Shown here: in pieces, positions 1 to 64,000 of the stretch
Layout: each line of letters opens with the position of its first letter
Position numbering within the stretch: position 1 is the first letter of the stretch
Origin: Megalobrama amblycephala
Taxonomy: Eukaryota; Chordata; Actinopteri; Cypriniformes; Xenocyprididae
Assembly (NCBI RefSeq): GCF_018812025.1
Contig: NC_063057.1
Location: forward strand, 13,785,841-13,849,840
Length of the DNA: 64,000 nucleotides
Direction: 5' to 3'
The notes under the pieces: model-generated
Seen by the model: the letters and a program-made list of their open reading frames with translations, nothing else
What the model was told of the DNA's origin: nothing
The model's database searches: none
Program-made: the position numbers and the translations under genes

Positions 1-795
1 TACGTAACAGTCGGGATCATTAATATGTACGCCCCCAATATTTGTATATGCCAGCTCATGTTCAAGGCATTAGACAAGGGCAGCCAGTATTAACGTCTGG
101 ATGTGCACAGCTGAATCATCAGACTAGGTAAGCAAGCAAGGACAATAGCGAAAAATGGCAGATGGAGCAATAATAACTGACATGATCCATGATAACATGA
201 TATTTTTAGTGATATTTGTAAATTGTCTTTCTAAATGTTTCGTTAGCATGTTGCTAATGTTGCTAATGTTAAATGTGGTTAAATTTACCATTGTTTATTA
301 CTATATTCACGGAGCCATCGCTATTTTCATTTTTAAACACTTGCAGTCTGTATAACGCATAAACACAACTTCATTCTTTATAAATCTCTCCAACAGTGTG
401 TAATGTTAGCTTTAGCCTGTTAGCCACAGAGCACAGCCTCAAACTCATTCAGAATCAAATGTAAACATCCAAATAAATACTTTACTCACATGATCCGATG
501 CATGCATGCAGTATGCATGACGAATATTTTGTAAAGATCCATTTGAGGGTTATATTAACTGTGTGAACTTTGTTTATGCACTGTTTTATAGTCGAGAGCT
601 CGGGGGCGGGGAGCGCGAGGATTTAAAGGGGCCACAGCCTGAATCGGCGCATATTTAATGATGCCCCAAAATAGGCAGTTAAAAAAATTAATTAAAAAAA
701 ATCTATGGGGTATTTTGAGCTAAAACTTCACAGACACATTCAGGGGACACCTTAGACTTATATTACATCGTGTGAAAAAACATTCTAGGGCACCT
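1..795 (+). mobile_element. TTAA-target MITE, family A, copy 1 (left end outside window)
   Basis: The sequence matches copies at 27916-30276, 36713-37635 and (inverted) 62334-62815. Its right terminal inverted repeat reads TCTAGGGCACCT followed by TTAA (796-799), the target duplication. It contains a short frame starting MADGAIITDMIHDNMIF (155-355) that recurs in the other copies. The TTAA target points to the piggyBac or Kolobok superfamily; no transposase is encoded. Confidence 0.8.
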
Positions 796-799
796 TTAA

Positions 800-1351
800 G
801 GTTGAGAACCTGCGCCACATAAAATTTTACTACAACTAACCTTTCATTGTCATGAAAATACCAAATTATCTGATATTTTAAGAGACTTGTGGACCTTAAC
901 ACAGTCATGAGGGTCTGCAGTACTCATCTCTATGAATTTGTTGGTCATGACTATGATTTTGCAGATAAACGTGTTTTATTATTATTTCTTAAATATATTC
1001 AAGAAGAAAAAAAAAAAAAACACGTTTGTCTGCAAAATCAAAGCCTCTCAATGTTAAAATACTTTTTTCAGTTGGACCACATGATTTTCCAAAAGCGTTT
1101 AATTATTTCTTATAAATATTTTCTTATAAATACACTTTTGTCTGTTGGTTGCAAAAACAAATTCATGTGGTCCAACTATCTTATCATAGACAAAAGTGTT
1201 TTATTTTTTCTTATGTATGTTTAAGAACATGTGGTCTTAAGTCATGTGGTCTAACAGACAAAACTGTTTTAATAATATAACACTTTTGTCTGCAAAATCA
1301 AAGTCATGTGGTCCAACAAATAAATCATAAAGAGGACTCCTGCAGACCCCC
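800..1351. repeat. AT-rich intron with recurring CATGTGGTCCAAC and ACTTTTGTCTG motifs
   Basis: The two motifs recur in both orientations (for example near 1020, 1073, 1135, 1164, 1243, 1280 and 1304), so this is a degenerate internally repetitive block. I cannot assign it to a transposon family. No coding potential is visible. Confidence 0.5.
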
Positions 1352-1355
1352 CTTC

Positions 1356-1392
<37 letters not shown>

Positions 1393-1403
1393 ATATATAT
1401 ATG
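1352..1403. repeat. (CTAT)n / (TA)n microsatellite
   Basis: About ten CTAT units grade into TA and GTATATAT repeats. Simple tandem repeat in the intron. Confidence 0.95.
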
Positions 1404-2716
1404 TATATATGTATGAAGTTATAATGTTGCAGTTGTATCACCATAACATTTTTTTGGAGGTATCATTCATTTCCTTAGCAAGCACCACTAAAAAAAATTC
1501 CAGTTCTTTACCTATTCCACACAGCAGCAGTGAAGCTCCTCTCTCACCTTCTGGTTACAGGCATCTTAAAACAAAACTTTATTTAATCTGATGCACACAG
1601 GGGTGTTATGAACTAATGAAAGAATCTTCTAAAAACTACTCCTGCGACTGATGGTGCATAAAGGTGGTGTTTTGAGAAACAACCCCATGTTCAAATTAAA
1701 TCTCGCAGGCTTTATAATGAGAGATCTGAGCAGTGGTGCAGTAATCAGCAGGCTGCGTTATCTCTCACAGACCAGAGAGGATGTGGAGGGAAACTCCCGC
1801 TGAGACAGCCATTATGGCTCAACAGCACGGCGGCCATATTGGCTCCGCAGTGCACAGGCGGAGGCGCGAGACCGAGCTTTAACAAATCAAAGCTGGCGAC
1901 TGCAAACAGGGAAGGAAAGCAGAACAGAGGCCTGTGGAGTCAATCCTTCCATCGCTGCCTCTTACTGCGGGAGACTGTGAAACAAAACAGACGAGTGGAA
2001 ATGTCCCAAATAAGCACAAATGCTGTAACTCAATGGCAAAAGCATTCGGTCCAAACATGGAAAACATTTTTAGAGTGACATATTAGTGACATTTTGCAAC
2101 TTATAAAGAACACCATATGGGGTTAGAATGACAAGACAGCAAGCAAATGATAAGAAACGTTTAACTATTTAAATTTTACTATGCTTGTGGCTGGAAGTAA
2201 AAACAAGGGTACATGGCTGTGAGTGCAAAGCTCAAGCTGTGTCTCTTGTCTAGATAAAACTCTGCTAATTAAATTAACGAGGCTTCGTGCAGAGACAGAC
2301 GCTGTCCCTTTCCAGTGTCTTGTCTACAGGGAAGAAGAGATAATGACCACACATTGATCTCAAATAAAACAACTAACACTCTCCGCTTAACAATGCTGTC
2401 AAGAAGAATGGAAAACAGAAAGAGAGATAGTTTTACATGCAGAGAAGAGCTATTTACATTCAAATGCATGTGTAGCATCACTACGGGTTACTACAGCTAC
2501 ATCATATTTTGTTGCTAGGTAACAGCCCATTAGAGTCAGTACCAAAGTTTGAATGGAGTATAAGTTGTAAGCAAAAGTTATGCTACATTATGTGATAAAA
2601 AGTTACGATTTTTTTTTTTATTTCAAATGCACTCTGATACAGGAATCTGTTGAATTTCAGACAGAGTCGGGCTCTTGAAAATTTGACTCTGCACCCTCAG
2701 AATTAGGGTTGGGAAG
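1404..2716. other. Non-coding stretch, no recognised element
   Basis: Mixed-composition DNA downstream of the last visible exon on the gene strand. Short open frames at 1839-2078 and 2269-2518 have no recognisable domain and overlap on opposite strands. I see nothing else. Confidence 0.5.
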
Positions 2717-3209
2717 TGACCCTTTGCAAAGACCCGCCCCCCTTAGTTACTGTTGCTTTGTCCAACAAGCCATAGCGCTGTCATGCCACACGCAGTGTAA
2801 AATACATCGCGGAGCAAAGAGGACACTGACAACACAGAACAGGTTACTTATGATATTAAACAAAGTCCCAGCTTCCAAATTGTGTAATTTTTTTAAAGAA
2901 AATCGAAAAATAAAAACCGTTTTGTGGCTCTTTAATGTGTCGTGACAGATTGCTGTAATGCCTCAGCTCAACGGCTCGTGAACCAATCATCTCTTCCTAC
3001 AGGTTAATTTATAGAAATCAAATAAACATAAATGAACATGAGAAGGAATGCTGTTTAAAATGCAGAAAGACGTAAAAACACACCATTTTTCAAGTTCAAG
3101 TCCACTGAGGTTAATCTTCTAACTCCTGGCTGCTTTGTCGGACAAAATGGCAGATTCGACGTTATGATTGGTTAGATCGGTTGTCAATCAAACTCCCGGC
3201 GAAGGGTCA
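2717..3209. mobile_element. Non-autonomous DNA element with TGACCCTT ends, copy 1
   Basis: The ends are TGACCCTTTGCAAAGACCCG and (right, inverted) CCCGGCGAAGGGTCA. The same two ends and adjoining sequence recur at 23034-24274. The 9-base flanks (GTTGGGAAG and ATTGAGAAC) are only partly alike, so target duplication length and superfamily are uncertain. No transposase. Confidence 0.6.
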
Positions 3210-5640
3210 ATTGAGAACTGGTTCTGATTTAAAAAACGTTTAACATACATACATATGGTTATCTGGCTGTCCAATGAATGGCAGATCATTCAATTATTCA
3301 TTATTATTATCATCAATATAATAATAATTATAATATAAGTTATTATTATTATTCAATAAAATGTATTAATGTATACATCAATCATTATTTTTGCAATCCC
3401 AGAAATTACACACTTCACCACCAGATTCATGTTCCATAGAGCATTTTTTAGAGTTTTTTTTTTTTTTTTTTTTTTTTTTGTAATAAATGGTACTTTAATT
3501 GAATGTAAGAGATATTAAAATACATTACTCAAAAATATTGTTAGTTTAGTATTGTGTTAGTTTAGTTTTTCTGGTTTAGTATACACAAGGGCAGTTGCAT
3601 CTTAAAAAAATAATAAAGGAATTGTTAACTGAATCATTAAGGAACTGGGAATGTCAAGACGAGATTAGAACAGAATAGCTTACAATTCCCATCTCTTGTC
3701 ACCAGATCTCATAACACTGAGTGACAGGTGCAATGCACTATGGGAATTTTATCACTAAGCCTGGCTGGCTTGATTATGCGATCAATGTTTTTATGATTTT
3801 CTTACACATTATCAAACCAGACCATAACAATGAAGAAAAGAAATAAGTGTTAAAAAAAAGAAGAAGAACTTCTTATGAGCAGGCTAACATCCAGTCAAAG
3901 CCACTGCAGTCAAGTGCCCTTGAGGTCATTTAAATTCCATTGATCACTGTATTAGCAGCTTTCTTCAACAGCCCAGACTTCAGCTCTCCACTGTTATTAT
4001 GGAGCATTAGGAAAAAGAAACAAAACTTCTAATAACGCAACTGAGTAGACAAAAAAAAAAAAAAAAGAAATGGTGAAAAAAAGAGGAGAGCGGTCAGTTG
4101 AAATATGAGATTGTTTTACACAGAGTATTGAGTGAAAATCTGAGGCGTATATATGCGTACGGTTCATATATAGATATTGTTTCAGAGGCAATTTGAGTGG
4201 CCACGGCAATAAGTAGGCTGGAGGTGGCAGCCGCCGTCTCAGAGCTGTGACGGGCTGTCACACGCAGGCTACTGATAAACGAGCAAACTGAATTGAAAGA
4301 GACGTGTAATATATATCAGCGTTTTATTCTCTTCTCTCTCTGTATCTCTCATTCACTCTCCTTTTCTTTTTCTTTGCTGGTACTGTTACAGTCCAAAGGC
4401 TAGGGAAAACTGCAGTAGAGAGGAGAGACAAGGAGGAATAGAAAAAAAAAGAAAGAGAAAAAACACCGTAATATTGTGGTACATCCAAAATCAATCTTGT
4501 GGTTCCCAGAATGATTTGCAACATTGACATTTATACTGTATACAGCCACAGTCTTTCTCTCCATTATTGTAACAGAACATTTTAAAGAACCTACTGGTCA
4601 CTAATTTTCACACAATTACGATGAATGGAGATTTAAAGCTTCAAAAAGGACACAAAAACACCATCGCTAAATTGGTCTATGCTACTCATACGCTATATTA
4701 AAAGTCACCTGAAAGTATTTCTATGAGAATTTTAAGTAATTATTTAATCTTGATATCTGCCAAAGGCATGCTCATGAGAGAAGTAGCAAAGTTTGATTTA
4801 TGAACAAGTCATTCTTTTGAGTTTTGATATTCTTATTAATCCGTTGATCTGATTAAAAAAAAAAGATTAAGTCAGTCACGAATCAGACATCAAATTTACA
4901 CAAAAACACCAAGGAGAGCAGGGCTGCAAGTCAACATTTGCAGTGAATAATATGACTACACCTCTTTTGCCTACTTATTTCAGTCAGGGTAAAATAAAAA
5001 AATTACTATATATGCATCTGATGTTTCTTTTATATAGAATGGTACATTTATTGTATATATGGACCCTACTCTTTTCTAGACCACCGTCTTGTGTAAAACC
5101 CAGAGCATTTATTATTTATGATGCCTAACCAACAAATCATGATTCACAAACCCATTGGGCTTAGACACACTAGTGTCCAGCTGAGTGTGTCTCTCTCAGA
5201 AGGGTTGAGGTCTGTATGTGTGTTTGTGTATATGTTGACACAGTGCTGGGAATATTGAACAAAGCTCAATAAGTGATTGATGAAGCTGCGTGTGATCAAT
5301 AACACCTCTGCATGTAGAGCTGAAATGAAGTGAAAGCTGTCCTTGTAAAGAGACAGAGAGACTTCCGTGTGCAAGATCAGCTAGTTTCATGGAAACAGGA
5401 TAAGTCTAATCACTGACTAAATGGAGCTTTAAAATAATATTCTGGGTTATTTTCTTTCCTAGAGTCTATGGACTGCATTTGTGGCATACTGTCGATAACC
5501 ACAGACTTGTCTTTTATAGTGTGCAAACAAACAAAAAAAAGCAGTTACAGTAAATAACTCATAATGGAAGCTTTCAAGTAGAGACTTGCACTATCGACGC
5601 GGGACAAAATTTGATGGTCGAGCGCGGGTGCAGGCGGTAA
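3210..5640. other. Non-coding stretch with poly-T (3456-3479) and poly-A (4048-4067) tracts
   Basis: AT-rich sequence with two long homopolymers and an ATT/TAA-rich patch at 3295-3370. The small open frames are not supported by any domain. No recognised gene. Confidence 0.5.
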
Positions 5641-6702
5641 TGCTGCGTTCACACCCAACGCGTCTGGGGCGTCTGAGGCGTCTGATTTACATGTCAATGT
5701 AAACGCGCGTCTAGGTGTCCTGCGGCACGAATCAAGAGTCTAGCGCGGCGCGAATCGGCCGTTGACGCGCGAATGGCGCGGCGCGAATTGAGCGTTCACG
5801 TGGATGACGCGCGAATTGAGCGTCTGACGCCCAAACGCCCGAGTTGAAAAATCTGAACTATGGCGTAAATTTGCGGCGCGTTAACCAATCAGTGACTCTG
5901 CTTTGGTAGTAATGTGTTTATGATAGCCCACCTTCTAGCTAGCAAAAGTCGGCCGGCATAACCGAGTTAAATTGCCGCTACAGGTTTCCAACTGACGAGA
6001 TTATGTGTTTATTCAGAGGATCTGTGCAGAAAGAGATGAAAGCCCCTCCCATGACGCGAATTCGCGCCTGAACACACTTTGTTTAGACACGCGAATTGAG
6101 CGAATTTTACGCGCACCTGAAGCGTCTGACTTCAAAATGTTCAAGCGTCCAACTAGATCCTCTGAATAAACACATAATCTCATCAGTTGGAAACCTGTAG
6201 CGGCAATTTAACTCTGTTATGCCGGCCGGCTTTTGAAGGTGGGCTAGTATCAACGGCTAAAATCATGCAAAAAGTTTTACAACTAACCAGATTGTCCGAT
6301 TTCTTCGCTTATTCTCTTCCAGGCAAGGTCCTTTTTATTCCTGTCTCGATAAAAATATAATGACACATCATAGAGCTCAGGGTGGCAGCGACATCTTTGT
6401 TCTGGTCTCCACCGCTGATCACATCATAAACACGTTACTACCAAAGCAGAGTCCCTGATTGGTTAATGCGCCGCGAATTTACGCCAAAGTTCAGATTTTT
6501 CAACTCGGGCGTTTGGGCATCAGACGCTCAATTCGCGCATCAGCCGCGTGAACGCTCAATTCGCGCCGCGCCATTCGCGCGTCAACGGCCGATTCGCGCC
6601 GCGCTAGACGCTTGATTCGCGCCGCAGGACACCTAGACGCACGTTTACATTGACTTAACATGTCAATCAGACGCCCCAGACGCATTCGGTGTGAACGCAG
6701 CA
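5641..6702. mobile_element. Long-inverted-repeat element, PIF/Harbinger-like, TAA target duplication
   Basis: The two halves are near-perfect reverse complements: TGCTGCGTTCACACC at 5641 and GGTGTGAACGCAGCA at 6688-6702. An inner pair (TCTGAATAAACACATAATCT type) lies at about 5990-6020 and 6158-6190. TAA flanks both ends (5638-5640 and 6703-6705), matching the 3-bp TWA target of PIF/Harbinger transposons. The arms are very CpG-rich (repeated GCGCGAATTGAGCG-type words), unlike the AT-rich surroundings. No transposase is encoded. Open frames inside are by-products of the palindrome. Confidence 0.75.
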
Positions 6703-6705
6703 TAA

Positions 6706-7923
6706 GACATTCATTTGTGTGGTTGCGGGAAAATAAAATGATATGTGAAACAAAAATGTCTAAAGATAAAGACAATCTGTTATTCATCTATTGCACAAAA
6801 GCAACAAGAACAACTAAAATAAAACAATTTACAGGTGCAAGCATAGGTGGTGCGTGAGTAAGCTAGCCTCCCCCTGTCCGCTGCAGCTTCTGATTGCTTT
6901 TAGAGGGAAAAGCTGCCCATAACTGCTGGTCTAGGATCAGTTTTCTCCGTAATAATAGTATATTGCTGAAACATTTGGCAAGCGATCCAGTGCATCAAAG
7001 GTTTCTATTTACAATGTGTTTTTGCAGCATTGAGCAATGTAGCCAATCACAAACATATCTGTTGATTTCTTGAACGCAATGGCCAATCAGATGTGTTTAA
7101 GTTAGAATCCACTCACTGGTCAAAACGCTGACGTTTTTTGTTCAGTGCTAAGTTCTGCACATTCGTGAATGGTAAATATCATATGTTTATAGAGTGTCAT
7201 TTTCAGTCAATATGTCTGTAAAATTATGAAAATATTATTTAATAATTGTCTGTATTAAGGATACTATCAAATTAGTCTTAGTCGATGAAAAATGAAAGAT
7301 TTTGCCATTACATTTCCAATAATTACAATAAAAAAATGTTACCATTTTGCTAATACTAAAGTATGTGAAATGCAGATGAGTTGAAAAAGCACCAAGAGAT
7401 GGTTACAGAGGGCTAAACTGTTGAAACACCTATGGACACACAACGTACACTTTTAAAATGGGTCAACACTAGATATCGACCATTTTTGCACACACTTTCA
7501 CTCCCCCTTCTGGGAGCTTAGTTTGTGTATGTCCGTTTGAGGACGAAGAGTCTGAGGTGAGGGGAGGTGGACGCCTCCCATCCCAGAGGCTCAGAGGAGG
7601 ATCTGACCATGAGCTGCAGGAGGGTGTCAGTTTGAGGACACAACAAATGAGTGAGCAAGGTTGCCGAGGGGCCTAAACCGTACATTACAGATCAAGACAA
7701 CCTGCCTCACCATGGTATTTTAGAGCAAGACAGCCTGTCTCACCTCTGCCTCTATAACACAGGACAGGCTGACTCACAAACTGCCTCTATAGCTCAGGAC
7801 ATTAGTGATTTACTGTCAAGAATTACGGCTATCATATCATGTTAGTAATAATGTAGTGCTTTAGCGTTCATCACTATATATTCAGGAACTGTGATAATGT
7901 AACTGCAAATGTATAGGTCATAC
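6706..7923. other. Non-coding stretch before the last visible exon, with a degenerate short repeat at 7690-7805
   Basis: Around 7690-7805, CCTGCCTCACC, CCTGTCTCACCTCTGCCTCTATA and CTGACTCACAAACTGCCTCTATA recur with a spacing near 40 bases. A longer GAGG-rich patch lies at 7550-7620. Open frame 7651-7845 follows this repeat and has no recognised domain. Confidence 0.4.
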
Positions 7924-61937
<54,014 letters not shown>

Positions 61938-62333
61938 CTGAAGAACAGAAAACAAATGTCAGTGTTGTAATCATAAAAATATTCTTGCTCATTCTCTAGT
62001 TTCAAACAGAATGTAAAATAAAAAAAATCATCAAAGAAAAAGTACTTAAGCACTTGTGTTTTGACAGCATTTTTAAGAAGGCATGTCAAGTTTAACTTAA
62101 TATATAGGCCTCATAGACAATCAAATTTAAATAATAATAATAAAATAATGAAGCCCTTTTAGTTGCTGGATTTCAGTCTGAAGTATATATAAGTTACATT
62201 AAAAATATTAGTTTTTTTCTACTTCGCTTTAATTTATTCTATTTTTAGTTTCAGTGATTCTAGTTCTATAACTTCCTAAACTTATTTTACTTAGTCACAC
62301 AATTTACCCCCCGGTTTCACAGACAAGGCTAAA
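61938..62333. other. Intron stretch upstream of the proline-rich exon
   Basis: AT-rich; no exon with the MGGxxSxRR-type N-terminus of the family is visible. Confidence 0.5.
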
Positions 62334-62815
62334 AGGTGCCCTAGAACGTTCTTTCAAAAGATGTAATATAAGTCTAAGGTGTCCCCTGAATGTGTCTGTG
62401 AAGTTTCAGCCCATAGATTTTTTTAAATTAATTTTTTTAACTGCCTATTTTGGGGCATCATTAACTATGCACCGATTCAGGCTGCGGCCCCTTTAAATCT
62501 CACGCCCTGCCTAGTCTGATGATTCAGCTGTGCACAGATCCAAACGTTAATACTGCCTGCCCTTGTGTAATGCCTTGAACATGAGCTGGCATATGCAAAT
62601 ATTGGGGTCATACATATTAATGATCCCGACTGTTACGTAACAGTCGGTGTTATGTTGAGATTCGCCTGTTTTTCGGAGGTCTTTTAAACAAATGAGATTT
62701 ATATAAGAAGGAGGAAATAATGGTGTTTGAGACTCACTGTATGTCATTTCCATGTACTGAACTCTTGTTATTCAACTATGCCAAGGTAAATTAAGTTTTT
62801 GATTCTAGGGCACCT
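62334..62815 (-). mobile_element. TTAA-target MITE, family A, copy 4 (inverted, internally deleted)
   Basis: The ends AGGTGCCCTAGA and TCTAGGGCACCT are perfect. TTAA is intact on the right (62816-62819) and mutated on the left (TAAA). About half the body is missing relative to the 920-960-bp copies. It retains the MEMTYSESQTPLFPPSYINL frame on the minus strand (62753-62547). Confidence 0.83.
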
Positions 62816-62819
62816 TTAA

Positions 62820-63109
62820 GCTAGTCCTAGACTAAAATGCATGTTTGAGCCATTTCAACTGAAAGCAACTTGCACTGACATATAATGTTTTTTTTTTTCC
62901 TAGAGTACATTTACAAAAACTACATAAATACCCTAATTGAACTAAGGCCTAATCCTGGCTTAGACTGAGCCCTCTCTGTGAAACCAGGCCATTGTGTTTT
63001 TATTGCTCTGTGTTTGGAAGTGACAGCAATGTTTGATTATCCTTAGTCAGGGTCTACTAATTTTTTTATTAAAAAGTTTATCACAACAATAATAATAAAA
63101 ATAAAAAAT
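62820..63109. other. Intron stretch, unrecognised
   Basis: AT-rich, nothing recognised. Confidence 0.45.
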
Positions 63110-63618
63110 ATCTGAAATGGAAAGCTTATCCAGCATTATACTCTATTGTTCTTTTTTTTTTTTTTTTTTTTTGGAAAGAAATTAATACTATTCAGCAAGG
63201 ATGCATTAAATTGATCAAAAGTGACAGTGAAGACATTTATAATATTGCAAAAGCTTTCTATTTCAGATAAATGCTATTCTTTCTAAACTTTCTAAAAACA
63301 ACAACAACAACAACAAAAACTGTACACAACTCCTGATGTCCTTACAAGCCCATAAGACACAACATTGATAATAAGAAGAAATGTTTATTGAGCAGCAAAT
63401 CAGCATATTAGAATGATTTCTGAAGGATCATGTGACACTGAACACTGGAGTAATGATGCTGACAATTCAGCTTTGCATCACAGGAATAAATTACATTTTA
63501 AAATATATTCAAATAGAAAACAGTTATTTTAAATTGTAAAAATATTTCACAATATTACTGTTTTTACTGTATTTTGGATCAAATTAATGCAGCCTTAGTG
63601 ATCAACTTTTGAACGGTA

Positions 63619-63620
<2 letters not shown>
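63110..63620. mobile_element. Tc1-type MITE copy ending TTTTGAACGGTAGTG
   Basis: Shares ATTCAGCAAGGATGCATTAAAT, TGAGCAGCAAATCAGCATAT and TTTCACAATATTACTG with 46382-47292. The right end CAACTTTTGAACGGTAGTGT is the terminal repeat whose other orientation lies in the centre of that element. The left end is decayed around a poly-T at 63152-63172. Confidence 0.7.

Positions 63621-63675
<55 letters not shown>
63619..63675. repeat. (GT)n/(TA)n microsatellite
   Basis: Short GT run followed by about 22 TA units at the end of the Tc1-type MITE. Confidence 0.95.
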
Positions 63676-63677
<2 letters not shown>

Positions 63678-64000
63678 ATTACAGAGTAGGCTTGATATGC
63701 AACACTTATATTTATACAATAACTGGGGGTCCCTGCTTCATCTCTTCATATAGGCTGAAGACCACTGCTGTTTTTTCTCATTTATGTAAACACTGAAAAA
63801 CGCCTGCACAAAACTAAACAGTCTCTTAAAAAAGTGAATAAGCTGCACGTATGAAAACAAACATTAAAAAAAAATCATAAATATAGTACTAGTATCAACT
63901 GACATACACAGCTGTGTGAAGGGTGACACTGTATAACCTGTACAGTATGAGTTAAGGGGGACGGGCACACAGTGCTGTCATGGTTGACATTGTGATGCTT
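63676..64000. other. Terminal intron stretch, nothing recognised
   Basis: AT-rich sequence up to the window edge; no exon visible on either strand. Confidence 0.5.

Noticed and set aside
1..7923. CHCH-domain (twin CX9C) exon of the MIC19-like gene
   Set aside because: Minus-strand reading showed no CX9C pair and no match to the family's HPVCADLQ or LQCYREN-like motifs; it presumably lies beyond position 1.
61938..64000. First coding exon (MGGxxS N-terminus)
   Set aside because: No matching frame with a GT donor in the right phase was seen; likely upstream of the window.

Overview
The window reads as intronic DNA from a vertebrate, most likely a cyprinid-type teleost. Three things suggest this. 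There is one spliced mitochondrial gene with introns of 3 to 27 kb. The gaps are packed with fish-type transposons (Gmr1-like Gypsy, Tc1, hAT, PIF/Harbinger, many TTAA-target MITEs and a 5S-rRNA-derived SINE). Microsatellites are abundant, and there are no operons or bacterial genes. Species identity cannot be fixed from sequence alone.

The only host gene I can support lies on the minus strand and runs through the window. Its exons are at 61937-61295, 51804-51711, 38001-37821, an optional 15-nt microexon at 11193-11179, and 8007-7924. All have GT-AG borders and compatible phases (1002 nt = 334 codons without the microexon). The translation matches the MICOS family CHCHD3/MIC19 (sister CHCHD6/MIC25): the LSEKVIDRM motif, a coiled-coil domain, KAILRER, and ARQLEERD followed by KQDAFYREQ. 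The first coding exon (myristoylation end) and the C-terminal CHCH exons are not visible and presumably lie outside. Exon 61937-61295 carries an unusually long proline-rich insert.

Layout: 1-7.9 kb is distal intron with a TTAA MITE, a TGACCC-ended repeat and a 1.06-kb PIF/Harbinger-like palindrome. 8.0-11.2 kb is a short intron holding a TTAA MITE with a near-identical sister at 54.5 kb. 11.2-37.8 kb is a large intron with further TTAA elements, a 1.5-kb piggyBac-like element, hAT-like elements and a (GGAT)n array. 38.0-51.7 kb is an intron holding a deleted Gmr1-type retrotransposon (41015-44175) with an open 927-codon Gag-protease-integrase frame, a long Tc1-type foldback, and a 5S-SINE nested in a MITE. 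51.8-61.3 kb is an intron with a palindromic hAT MITE nested in another repeat, a (TA)n tract and a dead Tc1 transposase. 61.9-64 kb is the next intron upstream.

The host gene would encode a crista-junction scaffold. The transposons are passengers, and several are stacked in datable nests. I found no tRNA, no CRISPR array and no other functional protein-coding gene.
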